A DNA stretch of 64,000 bases from Mesodorylaimus sp. YZB2_4 (Eukaryota; Nematoda; Enoplea; Dorylaimida; Dorylaimidae). Positions 9,910 through 20,899 of this stretch are shown here, one piece after another. Every line of letters begins with the position of its first letter. Positions within the stretch are counted from its first letter, which is position 1. Position numbers and translations under genes: made by a program. The stretch spans positions 62,001-126,000 of the forward strand of contig JASANH010000230.1 in NCBI GenBank assembly GCA_030248295.1, given 5' to 3'. The notes below the pieces were generated by a model. It had not been told where the DNA came from. It was given only the letters and a program-made list of their open reading frames with translations, and did no database searches.

Positions 9910-12400
9910 GGCACTAGGATCAAGCGCATGGGCGGATGGCTTTTCGTTATCAGTTGCAAGTATACATTATTCTGAGGTTATCATTGCATTCATATGACCA
10001 TCGAGGCGGAGATAAAACTATGACAGGTCTCCTAGTTATCTAACATAAAAGTTTTTGCGTATAGTGCGCATCGAAAATGAGTGTGGGCAATGACAGCGAC
10101 GGCAATGACGTTTATTAGAATTTATTTTAACGTCAAGACGATATGATAAGGGAAAGAACCTGTCCTTGAGAGTGAAGCATCGATGAGACTACCTTGTTGG
10201 GCCCACAAAAAGGACGACGCTTATTCGAATCTAAACTGCTTGAAATCTACAGTATCGTCATCAGATTTCTTCACATTGCTCACCTTTACCATGCAGAGAT
10301 CCGGATCTTTATGCTCCCAAACCCTGGAGCGAAGGGTTCATGCATACAAAAACCACAAACAATGGATACACTCTCGTATATGCATGCACACGGCAGAGGA
10401 TCCCCCCATGAGCAATACTGATCGTGAGTACACTGCACACTTGACTTTTAATTTTCTATCAATTCTGAAAGTTGTTACAAGACTTATGACCCATCCTGTA
10501 TTTAGTTGAAAATGTTCTTCTTCCGATTTTTTTTTTGATAATATTAGCCCGATAGGAAGAGTAAACACTATCTTTCACAACGCTGGTCTACAATATTGCC
10601 GATTGTACTCGAGTCGTTGATTGTAATGGACGCTGCTCTTTCAACTTTTATTTTCTCACTGCTCACCAGGCACGCGGCAGCCAGCTGGCCTAACTGACTC
10701 AATATCATTTGCTTTGCTGATAGAGATATAGTTTTGGCAAGCCTCTCTCCTTATGGCACCAACTTTGTTAAAAATACTTTAATTACCGTCTCTTACAACA
10801 CTTGAGAAACACTTTTGTGCAACATCGCTTCTTATTGGTCCTCTTGGTTACCACATCAAGCGCACATACCTCACATTTTTATTTCCTATACTGATCGTGA
10901 GACTTGGATTTATCCCTTGTTATCTATAAGTTGAAAAGCGACAGAGTCCTTTCCCCAGAAGATTTAGCCAGAACTAAACGATGCAGAGGAAAACATTTTT
11001 TCGAAACTTCGAACGGTAGCCAAGAGGACATCCTCACCTTCATCCATGCTTGCTTGTGTTATACCCGGTCTATCTCTGGGCCCGTGTCCGTGTTACCAAA
11101 ACTTCAGGGCCGTGGTCATTCTTTTCTTTCACGCATCAAACACAACAACAGTTGGGCCAGTACTCTCAACACCCTTTCCACGAGGAGTGGGTGCCGTAAC
11201 ACTTGAACTGGTCATCGGCCCCAATGCACCCTGTAGTAGTGCCTGACAAATTTGAGACTGAAAGGCCTGAAAGCTAACGAAAGTGCGAGGACCAAGATAT
11301 GGCGCCTAAACTATGTAAAAAGACACGCCCAATATTTGTATGTCCAACATTTGCCAAGTAAATTATAATCAGCAGTAAACTTTGAAGCGGGGGCCAAGTA
11401 AACAGCGTTATCACCCAATAAATGAAAAATCAAAGGTAGTTATTGCAGCAATTATAGGCAGCTGGGGCTGCTTTAACCCCAAGATTAGCTCCATAGAAAG
11501 TCTCGCATTTTGTAAGTGCCAAACTGTTCATGTTAACTTTCCCTTTCGTGTCAATTCTGTAATCCGTTTCACTGCATATCTGGCTCGCGGGTGTGAAGTA
11601 CTCGAACATCACGTCAGTGCTGGTAAACGGCTAGAGGACTTGGCCATTTGTCCAAGATCGATGCTGGCAAGGGAGAAACTGCTGTTTGAGACATTTATGC
11701 CTGGGCTGGCCACCTGAGTCAGTAGAGGTACAGTGCGCGTGTTAGCTGGTTGCCTTGAACTCTGTCTTACTGCGAGGCATCCCCATCATTTCTCTAAGCC
11801 TAACGCAGAATGTCAACTCCACCACAATGAAAATAATTGTTGTTCATGTTCATGAAAATCATCGCTGTTGGTCAATGTTGGATGACTTATGCCCTTTTGC
11901 TCTAGGGTAGCTCATCTCTTTTTCTGACCCACCTGAACCTGATCCATCTGCAATAAGCGTGGATACCTTCCACTTGTTTAAGGAGCTCGTCCGCTTCTGG
12001 TAGGTCAGGGTCAGACACGGGCCTGAGGCTGAATGACTGATTGGTTAGTTATTGGACTGCAGTATCGAGTTCCTACATAGTCAGAATTGCACTCTGGGCA
12101 ATTCGGGCCCAGGACCACCAGAATCTCTTCGGGATCGAATCGTGCGGGCGCCCTCCAGCTGTGAGCCTGATCGTAAGCGCCCCTTGTGTGTTGCTGACAA
12201 AAAATGATACACGAGGTGTAGTGGGCTACATGGCCTCGTTCCTGTGGCCAACGCCGTCCATTGGCTTGTCCTAGTATCCCTTAGGATTCCACTCTGGGCC
12301 AAACCAAACGGTCTTACTTTATCATGTTACACAGGGGAGCGTTGCCCCGCCGTTTGCGGATTGTCTAGTCTGAGGATTGTGTGGAGCGCTATAGTTATGA
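9910..12400. other. Intergenic, no gene recognised
   Basis: Only short unrelated ORFs are present. I found no coding domain, RNA gene or bounded repeat in this stretch. Confidence 0.45.
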
Positions 12401-12419
12401 TAACGCCATTCAAGGCATA

Positions 12420-12789
12420 CCGTATTTCCTCGAAATTCTCCCCGGGGAGAAATTTTTTCAAATGGGTCCTAGACGGGGTAGAATAACCAGAGGGGGAGAA
12501 TAAAACGCAAACATTTTCCAGATGCCAGAAAGAAACTATTCTTCACAATTCAATATGCACGATATCTTCGTCTGCAACCTCATTTTAATCATCTGACTCT
12601 TCAAGGAAAACATCCTCTATCACGCTAACACTCATATCCTTCACATTTTCCACATCTTATGATTTTGTGCGGTAATTCAAATTCGTCCCCAGGGGAGGAT
12701 TTCGAGGAGGGGGGGGGGGGGGAATAAAGTTCAATCGGGATCTAGACGGGGGAGAATAACCAGAAGGGGAGGATTTCAAGTAAATACGG
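12420..12789. mobile_element. MITE with imperfect TIRs and TA target duplication
   Basis: The left end CCGTATTTCCTCGAAAT and the right end (reverse complement) CCGTATTTACTTGAAAT form inverted repeats flanked on both sides by TA (12418-12419 and 12790-12791), as left by Tc1/mariner-like transposition. Inside, a GGGGAGAATAACCAGA-type segment occurs twice and a run of 14 G lies at 12709-12722. A further single CCGTATTTACTTG end occurs near 61646. No transposase is encoded. Confidence 0.65.
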
Positions 12790-13605
12790 TAATATTAACA
12801 GCCATGTGTAGTGAAGGTGCCAGGGGATGATACGGGTTACTTACATAACAAACCATTGGCATTATCTGGACGGGGTTCTGGACGAGCATATGGAGTGCGG
12901 TGATGACGTCGTCGGGTAATACACCGGTGGGACATGACGGGCAACCGCACAGAACGCGTTTACGTGATAACCACTGAAGTCACAAATAATCAGACCACAC
13001 AAGAATTCAGACATTCACCGCGCACAAGAAGACACCAGTCAGCTCGCGCGCTAAACTCGACTAGGCAATTCATCAGCTGCAGTCAACCTCACTGCACATG
13101 CTTTCCCATGAAGAAAAATTAAAGCAAACCACTTTAACTTGTCAGCAAAGAAACCTTCGCAATTTTCGAACTGAGACCCAGGGCAAGGGTTGCGCCACTA
13201 ACAACGGGAAAAGTTTTTGCAAGAATTCGTGTCTCCGCAAGATCTTTGCAAGATACGTTCCTCACTGAGAATCAGTTAGGAAGTCTCACCCGCTCTTGCT
13301 TATGGGAAGATCTTAACAGGATATTTGCAAGAAATTCTACTTGCCAAAACTTTTTTAGTTAACAAGACCTTGCCAAGACTTTTGAGGATTTTAGCTGAAT
13401 GGGTAATGCGTCTAAATCCAACCTGCTCGCTCAGCTTTTCATCCTGCATACATATGCTGTCAGTGGTGATCACATAATTGTTAGAATATTACTGTAAAAT
13501 AACTTTTAACTGATCAATCACTGAAATATCAAGTACATACGACAAGATTTTTGTGATCGCTGCCCGAAGTTTCCTCTTGCTTGATGATGCAGCACTGAAA
13601 GAGTG

Positions 13606-13612
13606 TATATAA
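13606..13612 (+). promoter_or_regulatory. TATA box of the F-box gene
   Basis: TATATAA lies 106 bases before the F-box start codon, followed by a CCAAT-like ACCAAT at about 13638. Confidence 0.45.
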
Positions 13613-13717
13613 CTTTGCATTGTAACATGGCATTCCAACCAATAAGCCATTTCTCTTGCGTGCTCGGGTTCTATTCGTCGTATTCACAGAGAACGGTCGC
13701 AAAAAATCGACTTCGCC

Positions 13718-15241
13718 ATGAATTTCACTCAACTTCCGAGCGATGTGTGCCTCGAAATCGCGCAATATCTGCCATTTCACGAGCGAGTCCGCATCGCTCG
13801 TGTCAATCGCTGGTTCAAAGAATTCTCCAAATTGGTCATTTCGCGCACGGATGTGTTCGATGTGACTGACCCGAAGATTTGCTGTATCTACGTAGAGGAG
13901 CTGTCGAATCTAATCCCATCGTTCGCCGGGCGTCTGAAAGTGATCATTTACAACGAGAAGAGTAGCATGCCTCCTCGATACTACGACGCCATGCGAGATC
14001 GGATCAAGAAGATGTCGGAATTTGTTTTTGGGAACCTTCGCGAGATGAATGTGCTCCTGGACGAGTCGTTCGAAAATACCAGGGACATTTTCCAAATAAT
14101 GGCAAACGCTCCCCGGTTGCGTCGGCTGAAATGGTGGTATCGCAGAGATGCGATTCACATGGAAAACAAGCTTCAAGATTTTCGCTTCCCGATCTTTTTG
14201 TACGATCGACTGGAAAGTCTCGATGTCAACTGCAGTGCAGAGTGTTTCGGGTTGCTGATCAAAAACAGCCCAAATTTGCGCCATTTTTCGATTCGTCTAT
14301 CGTCGATATTTTTAATGTCTTCGTGGCCGGAATGGGAAGCGACATTAAACGAATACCTCGCGAGCGTCCCACTGATGCATTCGTTGCACTTGGATGTAGA
14401 TGCATTCCAAGCTGAGAATGTGCCTAATCTGTGGAATTTGTCGCGGCTACGATCGCTTCATTTAAGTAGTATCAATCTCGTTGGCCCAATGAGGAAGCAA
14501 CTGATCAACGCATTTCCTTGGCTCGAGTACCTGGAACTCGCTCCTTACAACTGCGCTAATACTGACATCTTTGATTTTTGCAGTCTGAAACGCCTACGTC
14601 GTTGGCGTATATTTCGAGAATGGAGCTCTTGCGGCTATTCCAGCAGAACAGACCCAGCAAAAATTGATGGTCTCGTTTGGAACTGTCAGCAGCTAGAAAT
14701 CTTTGAAAGCAATATTCCGCTCAGTGAGGCGACAGTAAAGGCGTTTATTCAAAATTGCCCGAAGCTGAGAAGGTTCGAGCTGGATGCCTTGGCACCTTCC
14801 GTGGTTTTGAAGAAAAAGAAAAAGAAAATCAACAAAGCCAAGAAATTTATTGAATCATTGAAACAATTCCAGCAGAAAAATCTCACGATCGTTTTTTCAC
14901 ATCTCAAATATTTGCCTTGTACTGGCTGCAGCGATGCCAACTCTATTTGGTCATTCAAAAAAGTGCGAAAAGCTTTGAAAAAAGTCAATTCCACGGCGAA
15001 CGGACGGTCTTTGACAATCGAATACGCGAAAAAGTTTGGGTCGGATGAGGAAACACAAGCAGATGACACATTCGAGGAGGAAATGTTCGGAGATGTCGAT
15101 GAAAGCACTGAATACGATTTTGCTCTTATGTTCAGGGCCACTAAGATCGTCATCAGGCATATGGCGACCAATGCGATTCGTGGTCTAGTAAGGATTATTT
15201 GCGCTCTTGTGCCTTCAGGCATCTTGCGAATGTTCGAGTAG
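13718..15241 (+). CDS. F-box protein with LRR-like repeats, single exon
   Basis: The 507-residue protein opens with an F-box (residues 2-45: L-P-S-D-V-C-L-E-I-A-Q-Y-L-P followed by a V-N-R-W-F segment), the part that binds SKP1 in SCF ubiquitin ligases. Residues about 100-345 contain irregular leucine-rich units (L-R-x-L-x-L/W and S-P-N-L-R-H-F types) that in this family select the substrate. A lysine cluster (about residue 363) and an acidic stretch (about 445-470, rich in D, E and T) precede the C-terminus. No intron is needed. The start is the first ATG of the frame and places the F-box at the N-terminus as usual. The substrate is unknown. Many invertebrates have large, fast-evolving F-box families and this looks like a member. 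Confidence 0.85.
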   Translation: MNFTQLPSDVCLEIAQYLPFHERVRIARVNRWFKEFSKLVISRTDVFDVTDPKICCIYVEELSNLIPSFAGRLKVIIYNEKSSMPPRYYDAMRDRIKKMSEFVFGNLREMNVLLDESFENTRDIFQIMANAPRLRRLKWWYRRDAIHMENKLQDFRFPIFLYDRLESLDVNCSAECFGLLIKNSPNLRHFSIRLSSIFLMSSWPEWEATLNEYLASVPLMHSLHLDVDAFQAENVPNLWNLSRLRSLHLSSINLVGPMRKQLINAFPWLEYLELAPYNCANTDIFDFCSLKRLRRWRIFREWSSCGYSSRTDPAKIDGLVWNCQQLEIFESNIPLSEATVKAFIQNCPKLRRFELDALAPSVVLKKKKKKINKAKKFIESLKQFQQKNLTIVFSHLKYLPCTGCSDANSIWSFKKVRKALKKVNSTANGRSLTIEYAKKFGSDEETQADDTFEEEMFGDVDESTEYDFALMFRATKIVIRHMATNAIRGLVRIICALVPSGILRMFE

Positions 15242-15528
15242 GTAGGATGAGAATGCGTTTAGGAACTTCTATGAACTGGTTAAAGGAACTCAAGCTGATG
15301 TACTCGTAAGTTGATTGTTTAAAGAAGATCCTAACGCGGAAAAAAGAATACCGAAAAAATCAGGCGCCTTGTCGCACGATGTTCTTTGTGTTTTACCACA
15401 TCACTCAACGCTTATGTATGCGCACTCGGGGGTGAAGGGGAAAAGTGGCATGCGTCCAAATACTGCAGAGCATCTGTGAAAAACGAAGCGAACAACCATG
15501 AGAATGACATTACGAGGAAAACGTTGGG

Positions 15529-15835
15529 GTCCTCTGTCCCATTATCGACCCGCTTGGCCGCGCTCACGCCCACCGCCTCAGCTTACCCTGGTCCCGTCAT
15601 ATCTAGTGTTGCTGATAGGTTCTAGCAATGGCCAGCCGCACTGGTAGTGGCCATGTAAGGATTCGAGGGGTGCAATGTCCTCATCGTCGATCCCGCTCAG
15701 TGGAGGATGCGGGATCTCTTACAACCCCCTGATCTCGCGGCCGCCATCAAGCACCACTGGGAGAAGGTGGTTCCGGTCCATCCCACACAGAGGCCGCAGC
15801 AAGTATGAGCTTCGCGGACTTCTCCATTGCTTTCA
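15529..15835 (+). repeat. Dispersed repeat R2 (copy without MITE insertion)
   Basis: The stretch matches 41455-41905 in order: a CCGCTTGGCCGC segment, CTCAGCTTACC, CATATCTAGTGTTGCTG, GAGGGGTGCAATGTC and CATCGTCGATCCC, then GTCCATCCCACACAGAGG. The 41-kb copy carries a MITE in the middle and this copy does not. Confidence 0.6.
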
Positions 15836-16253
15836 AGTCTCTGATTTTTTAGCGTCACGCCTTTTTTGCACCCCTCGCTGAAAATTCTCAGTTGCAATGG
15901 TATTATTTTTAACTATACAGTGAAAATATGACGAGAGAATGAGTCCTGCAGAAAGTACACTTATCCTTTACGGGAGAAATAAAGAATGTGATATCATAGT
16001 GCAAAGCGTTGACGCTTTTAGAAGAGGTTTGTCGTCAAAAAAATTCCTACTTACTGCTACGCTTCATGGTGATACGGTGCCTACTTGTCATGTAGCATAT
16101 TCTCTAACAAATTTGATCGCTGGCGTGCAAATAAAAGATCTTTAGTGATAAAATATTATTCCTATCCAGCGACTTTCGCCATGCAGACCAGGTAAATGAA
16201 GACGAGTACTGTGCAACCTGGCTTGGTATCAAATTGGCTAAACGACTTGGTAT

Positions 16254-17258
16254 CTAATCGTCGTAGTAATAATAGTCATGCCCTGGCCAGTTGCGCGGTG
16301 GTAACAACCACGCCTCTCTTTCCTGCGCCTCTTTAGCTCTCTCGTTAAAGGTACGCGTCTTCCCGTTTCCAGGCTTTTTGCTGCCACTCTTTTTCTTCTT
16401 TTGTGTGAGGAGGCAGTCGTTAAGCAGAAGAGGCCAGTCTCCCACCGATATTTGAGTGCCATCAGCATGCTGCGGCATCAAATCCAAAATCACAGCGAAT
16501 TTACCATTCCCGAGGTCTCGTTGAGGAACTTCGACAAAACCCTCTTGCCTTGGTTTCATCAACAAGGAAAACTCAGATATTTCTATTTTGTCCTCAGTTT
16601 TGAAAACAGCGCCAGAAATCTTGACGGCTGAGACTGGCATATGAGCAGTTAAAAAACGCAAAACAGATCGGCGATTCTGTTTGGCTAAAAATGTTGCAGA
16701 ATCGACCAACGAGTATTGCAAAAAATGACCAGGCCATCCAGCTTTGAAAAACGCGCATTTAATGCAAGCAGATTCTCGCTGTTTTTTGTAGTTGCGGCTT
16801 ATCGATTCGTTCTTGGCACTTCTTTCGAAAATAATGGCAGTCATACGCTCCCTGCTATCAGACTCGGCTATTTTGGTGTTAAATTCTGCGCACACTGCGT
16901 ACCACGAGTCTTCGTGAATTTGATCGCTGATATCGATCAGTCGAACAAACTCTGCTTGAGCTGCATTCAATCTGCAGGCAGGCGATGCATCGAGTTCAGA
17001 GGCACGTTTTTGGGACACGCGACGCTGAACCAAATCTTTTTCTTGCAGGATTGTTGCATTAATAACCGTAGAATTCTCAACTCGGCCAAGTATTGCTTTT
17101 CTGGCGTTGATCGGCACTCTTAATATCCAAACTCGCCCGCTTGTAACAGTACCAAAACAGTGTTCAATCTGTCCTTGGTCATACTTGCATGGCTCAGAAG
17201 AAAGTTGAGCCCGAATAGCTGAAGCAAGAAAGAGAGAAACAAAAACCAGCAACTGCAT
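16254..17258 (-). CDS. Secreted protein of unknown family
   Basis: I chose the ATG at 17258 because the next residues form a clean signal peptide (M-Q-L-L-V-F-V-S-L-F-L-A-S-A). The frame stays open 38 codons further upstream without such a signal. The mature part of about 315 residues has several cysteines (including a C-I-K-C pair near the middle), some N-x-S/T sites, a lysine-rich patch and an unusual tyrosine/aspartate end (Y-Y-Y-Y-D-D). No known catalytic motif or domain is recognised. It is a single exon. The neighbouring Ly6 and aminotransferase genes lie on the same strand but with wide spacing, so no operon is implied. Confidence 0.65.
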   Translation of the reverse strand: MQLLVFVSLFLASAIRAQLSSEPCKYDQGQIEHCFGTVTSGRVWILRVPINARKAILGRVENSTVINATILQEKDLVQRRVSQKRASELDASPACRLNAAQAEFVRLIDISDQIHEDSWYAVCAEFNTKIAESDSRERMTAIIFERSAKNESISRNYKKQRESACIKCAFFKAGWPGHFLQYSLVDSATFLAKQNRRSVLRFLTAHMPVSAVKISGAVFKTEDKIEISEFSLLMKPRQEGFVEVPQRDLGNGKFAVILDLMPQHADGTQISVGDWPLLLNDCLLTQKKKKSGSKKPGNGKTRTFNERAKEAQEREAWLLPPRNWPGHDYYYYDD

Positions 17259-17514
17259 TTTCGACCAACCATAGTAGCGATTGACAGAACTAAAGAGGGG
17301 ACGAATGACTGCGCAGGAGTGACATTGACCAGCCGGTGACTGACCATAGCGAAGGTTGTGGCAATGTGTCATACTGCCTCGCGAATATTTTTGACGTCAG
17401 CAGCCGGCTGAATTCAAGAGGGAAGCTGGGCCAGGGTCAAATGATATTCGAGATGGCGCTGATTGTAGACCAATCTGTATATACATAATTACTCCCGCGA
17501 ATATAGGATACTGT

Positions 17515-17571
17515 AACTTTTCTTGCCACGGACAGTGAATATGCGTATTCAGTGTCCGTGGCAAAAAAGTT
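17515..17571. repeat. Hairpin with 26-nt arms and 6-nt loop
   Basis: Arms 17515-17540 and 17547-17571 pair over nearly their full length. The cores TTGCCACGGACAGTGAAT and ATTCAGTGTCCGTGGCAA differ from perfect complements at one position, and there is one extra base near the outer end. The size and loop resemble a pre-miRNA, but it could also be a relic of an inverted repeat. It lies about 260 bases upstream of the secreted-protein start. Confidence 0.6.
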
Positions 17572-18055
17572 GATAGTGGTAACTTCGCATTGTGCAGATG
17601 GGCAACAAAAAAAAGACTGCTGCATAACCACAGACTAACAAGAGTATTTATCAAAATTATCAAAATGCATTTATGTGAAAACCGATGCGCAATAAGACCT
17701 CACGATTCAGATTTTCCTACCACCATCAGGAATAAGGAGATTGGCAGAAGCAAGTGAAAGAATTTCCCTCATGGAATCTTCACGTATTGTCAAATTCCAA
17801 AAAAGACAAACAAAAATTTTTTTATTTGGACTTTGCTTTGTTGTCAGAAGCTTTTTAACTAGTCGACGTCTTTTACTTTCGCTACTTAGAAAACAGCAAT
17901 AAAGAATGGACTAACTGTGTTCCACAAGACATCTGTCAGTGCACTGTAATTCAAATCGCAGCATGCTATCTTTGAAGTAAAATATAGAAAAAAATCACTA
18001 TGTATGTACGATCTTTGACATCATTAATCCGACGCCGTTTTCGGTGGCGGTTGCT

Positions 18056-18642
18056 TTAGTGGCCTGAGTTGTGGTCGGCAATGTTTGCGACGCTGTATTG
18101 CTGATCAGTATCGCAGATACAGCGCCCATAACTTTTGGAAATGCTGATTGAAAATTTGCATCCCATGTCAGTTTTGTTTGAGCAAAATTTCATGAACCTG
18201 TCTCCGCCTGAAAAGACAGATCAAGTAATTGATGGAGTCCTCGGCTGACAAGGGGCCCAGCTAGCTCCGTCTTGACGTCTTCTACTTTGACACCAGGAGA
18301 CACCTGGAGTACCGCTTCCTCTATAATTAACAGGGTCCATCAGCATTTAGATCTATCCAAGCCCGAAACCTGCCCATGCTAAAACAATTGAGCTTTCAAA
18401 GACAGAAGTCGCCTAGTCCAAACAAGTCTTAACTGGGAAGACGCTCCCAAAACAGGTCGGGCTTCTGAATCTGCAAAATGGCTATAAAGTATTTCAACAT
18501 TACAAGAGTACAGTATTATTACCGGCATCGCGCTCTTCAACGAGTGACACACAAGAGACGCCATTTGAACAAGTAGTTTTGCAGTTTTCCACAACGCTCT
18601 GGTCGAAAGATAAGCATTGATAGCAGGTTAGGGCACCATTGT
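18056..18642 (-). pseudogene. Second Ly6-type gene, 5' exon not found and C-terminus broken
   Basis: Exon 2 (18642-18523) reads L-T-C-Y-Q-C-L-S-F-D and continues with the C-x3-C and C-V-S-L pattern of a Ly6 domain. Exon 3 (18207-18056), after a 315-base intron with a GTCTTTTCAG acceptor, reads F-M-K-F-C through C-I-C-D-T-D. Where the paralogues have the closing C-N and a GPI tail, this frame runs past the site without them and stops at 18058-18056. The +1 frame downstream instead carries a Thr-rich stalk-like stretch, so one base has probably been gained or lost. A hydrophobic signal-like ORF starts at 18998 (M-S-I-L-F-L-T-F-I-V) but its donor phase does not fit exon 2. Exon phases match the Ly6 genes at 9.5 kb and 48.5 kb. 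Confidence 0.6.
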
Positions 18643-19516
18643 CTAGAAGCGGAGATTGTCAGGATTTTTGTTTACTCGGCATAGCCAGATTCAAAGGAGC
18701 AAATTATCTTTTCAGATACTTCTGCTGTTTCCGCTATTTAGCTGGTCCTCTAGGTCCGATGCTGCGAAAATAAATGCTGAATCTTCGCTCTCTTGTTCCC
18801 CCGCCTGGCAAAGAAAAACCTGAATATTTCTTCGATAAACAGAAAAATTTAAGCTTACTTTTCTCCTGGATCCTGCGATTTCACTCGAATGACTTTGCGT
18901 GTCAACCTAAGCACAGGAAGTTGCGAATCTATGACATTGCATACAAAGACCTTGCTTGAGTGCAATAAGACTATGAACGTGAGAAACAAAATACTCATTG
19001 TTACAACGGACAGACACTCGAGGAAATTAGGTGGTGTGACTGTTTCTGCTGTGATATGAAACAATAACCAGGGGCCATCCTCAATGCTGCTATCATAAAA
19101 CTTACAGCAAATAATCTTAACGCAGCAGCAAAGGTCAAAAGTTAATGACAGTAGGAGATAAAAGTTATGAGAGGATGAAGAATGGATGAAGAAAAAAAAC
19201 CAAAAAAGGAACAGACTGAAGATAAGCACAAGATTTTTAAAAGCATCTATCTGCTTTTATGCTCCATACAAAACTTTTGCTCAAGTCCATGGCGTACGCG
19301 CAATGCTACATCAATTCCGATCAAACTATCATTCGCGCCACGTTTTCAAACTCCTTGTCATCGGCCTTTGCAACAACAACTTTCGTCAGCTCACCTATTT
19401 AGAACAAAAGTCATGCTTTGTCCATTTAGTTCGATAAGATTCGGCTAAGATTCACTTGCATTGCACGAAGTGACAGACAAGGCTTTACTTTTTCAGCATA
19501 CACTTTCTTGCTCTAA

Positions 19517-20803
19517 TCAAATTTCTATACTGTAGGAACAGGTTTGGCCTCTTATCATATTAGCCAATCGCCGGAACCCCTCATCTATTTCCCACTCGCT
19601 CGCCACAGAGAACGATGCTCTGAGGTAGGGCGTGGGTGTAGCTTCATCAAGCATAAAATAACATCCAGGAGCCAACATCACCATTTTGTCTATCGCACCC
19701 TGCTCAATCATCTTCTTGGTGTCGTTCACTCGCAGCACCTTTATCCACAAGAACATCCCTCCACTGGGTATGTTCCATTCCGCCAGCCCAGTCAAGTGTT
19801 TCTTTGCAGCTTGAAGCATCACTTTACAGCGATGTTCATAAAATGAGGCTACGGCTTTACAGTGAGCCAGATATCCATCTTGACCACACTCGGTCAACAT
19901 ACGATGAAGGAGAACTTGACTAAGAGTACAAGTTGGCGGGCTGGAGGTCGCGAGGTGCAACATGACTTGCTCGACCAGTGGGCGTGGCCCGCTCAGTGTT
20001 CCCACTCGCAGACCGCTCGACACAACTTTCGAGAATGATTCTAACCGTAGGACACGTCCTTCGGTGTCCATTGAGAGGAAGCTGGGAGGAGGGAGTTGGT
20101 CTCCAAATGTAAGAAAATGGTACGGATCATCCTCCAGGAGTAAAATGTCGTACTTGCATGCCAGACGGTAAATTTCCTTGCGTCTTTCCAAGGACGTCGA
20201 GACACCACTCGGATTCACATGATTGGGTTGCGTGACAAATATTTTTGGGCGTTTTCCATTGATTGTAGCGTGCTGACGTAATAATCTTTCCACACTCTCT
20301 GGTCTCACACCATCGTGATCCGATTCCACACCGAGCAACTGAGCTCCAATCGACCTCAGTTCTGATAAGACGCCCGGGTAGGCAGGCTCATCGATCAATA
20401 CCATATCCCCTTCCTTCAATATCAATTCCAACACTTTACACTGCCCGTCCTCGCTGCCAGGAATAGTAATTAATTCATTCATTCGTGGATTTTCTCTTGC
20501 GTAGGGCGGGTCGTGCATTCGTTTTTGAAAGTCAGTCAACCAATCAATGAGGAGTGGGAATCCAGAAGTGTCAGTGTAGTCCAGAGCAACATCCAACTCG
20601 TGGTCCTCCAGTTTAATTGTTTGACCCCATTTTGTTCGGGCAGTGATCGATTCGAATGGATAGCATCGCGGATTGGGCGTTCCTATCCCCAAGCTAATCA
20701 TGCCTGACCCGGCCTCGTTTTGAAGCGCCCATATATTTCGAAGAGCTGGATGAGATCGCTTACTCGATATGGAATTTAGGAATCGATCGTAGTTCGAATT
20801 CAT
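19517..20803 (-). CDS. PLP-dependent aminotransferase, AADAT/KAT II type (copy 1)
   Basis: The 428-residue single-exon protein matches kynurenine/2-aminoadipate aminotransferase over its length: N-Y-D-R-F-L near the start, G-I-G-T-P-N-P for the N-terminal glycine-rich strand, S-E-D-G-Q-C-K-V, D-E-P-A-Y-P-G, P-N-H-V-N-P-S-G (PLP-ring Asn), L-E-D-D-P-Y-H-F (Asp and Tyr to the cofactor) and S-F-S-K with the Schiff-base lysine at 259. L-R-V-G (phosphate Arg) and L-R-A-S-F-S (substrate-carboxylate Arg) follow. The family moves the amino group of 2-aminoadipate or kynurenine to 2-oxoglutarate in lysine and tryptophan breakdown. Copies 2 and 3 lie at 56.9 and 62.6 kb. A CTTTTTCAG acceptor-like site lies about 60 bases before the ATG, as in the other copies. 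Confidence 0.93.
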   Translation of the reverse strand: MNSNYDRFLNSISSKRSHPALRNIWALQNEAGSGMISLGIGTPNPRCYPFESITARTKWGQTIKLEDHELDVALDYTDTSGFPLLIDWLTDFQKRMHDPPYARENPRMNELITIPGSEDGQCKVLELILKEGDMVLIDEPAYPGVLSELRSIGAQLLGVESDHDGVRPESVERLLRQHATINGKRPKIFVTQPNHVNPSGVSTSLERRKEIYRLACKYDILLLEDDPYHFLTFGDQLPPPSFLSMDTEGRVLRLESFSKVVSSGLRVGTLSGPRPLVEQVMLHLATSSPPTCTLSQVLLHRMLTECGQDGYLAHCKAVASFYEHRCKVMLQAAKKHLTGLAEWNIPSGGMFLWIKVLRVNDTKKMIEQGAIDKMVMLAPGCYFMLDEATPTPYLRASFSVASEWEIDEGFRRLANMIRGQTCSYSIEI

Positions 20804-20899
20804 TTGTAATCGCTTTTTTAAGTCGAAAGTGCGGAGACTGTAGGTTTCAGCTGAAAAAGAAAACAGCTTTATTTTTTGTGGATTTACTACCTGGAGTAT

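Noticed and set aside
18855..18998. Signal-peptide exon for the 18-kb Ly6 gene
   Set aside because: The hydrophobic start fits, but its strong donor leaves two bases whereas exon 2 needs one; not included in the model.
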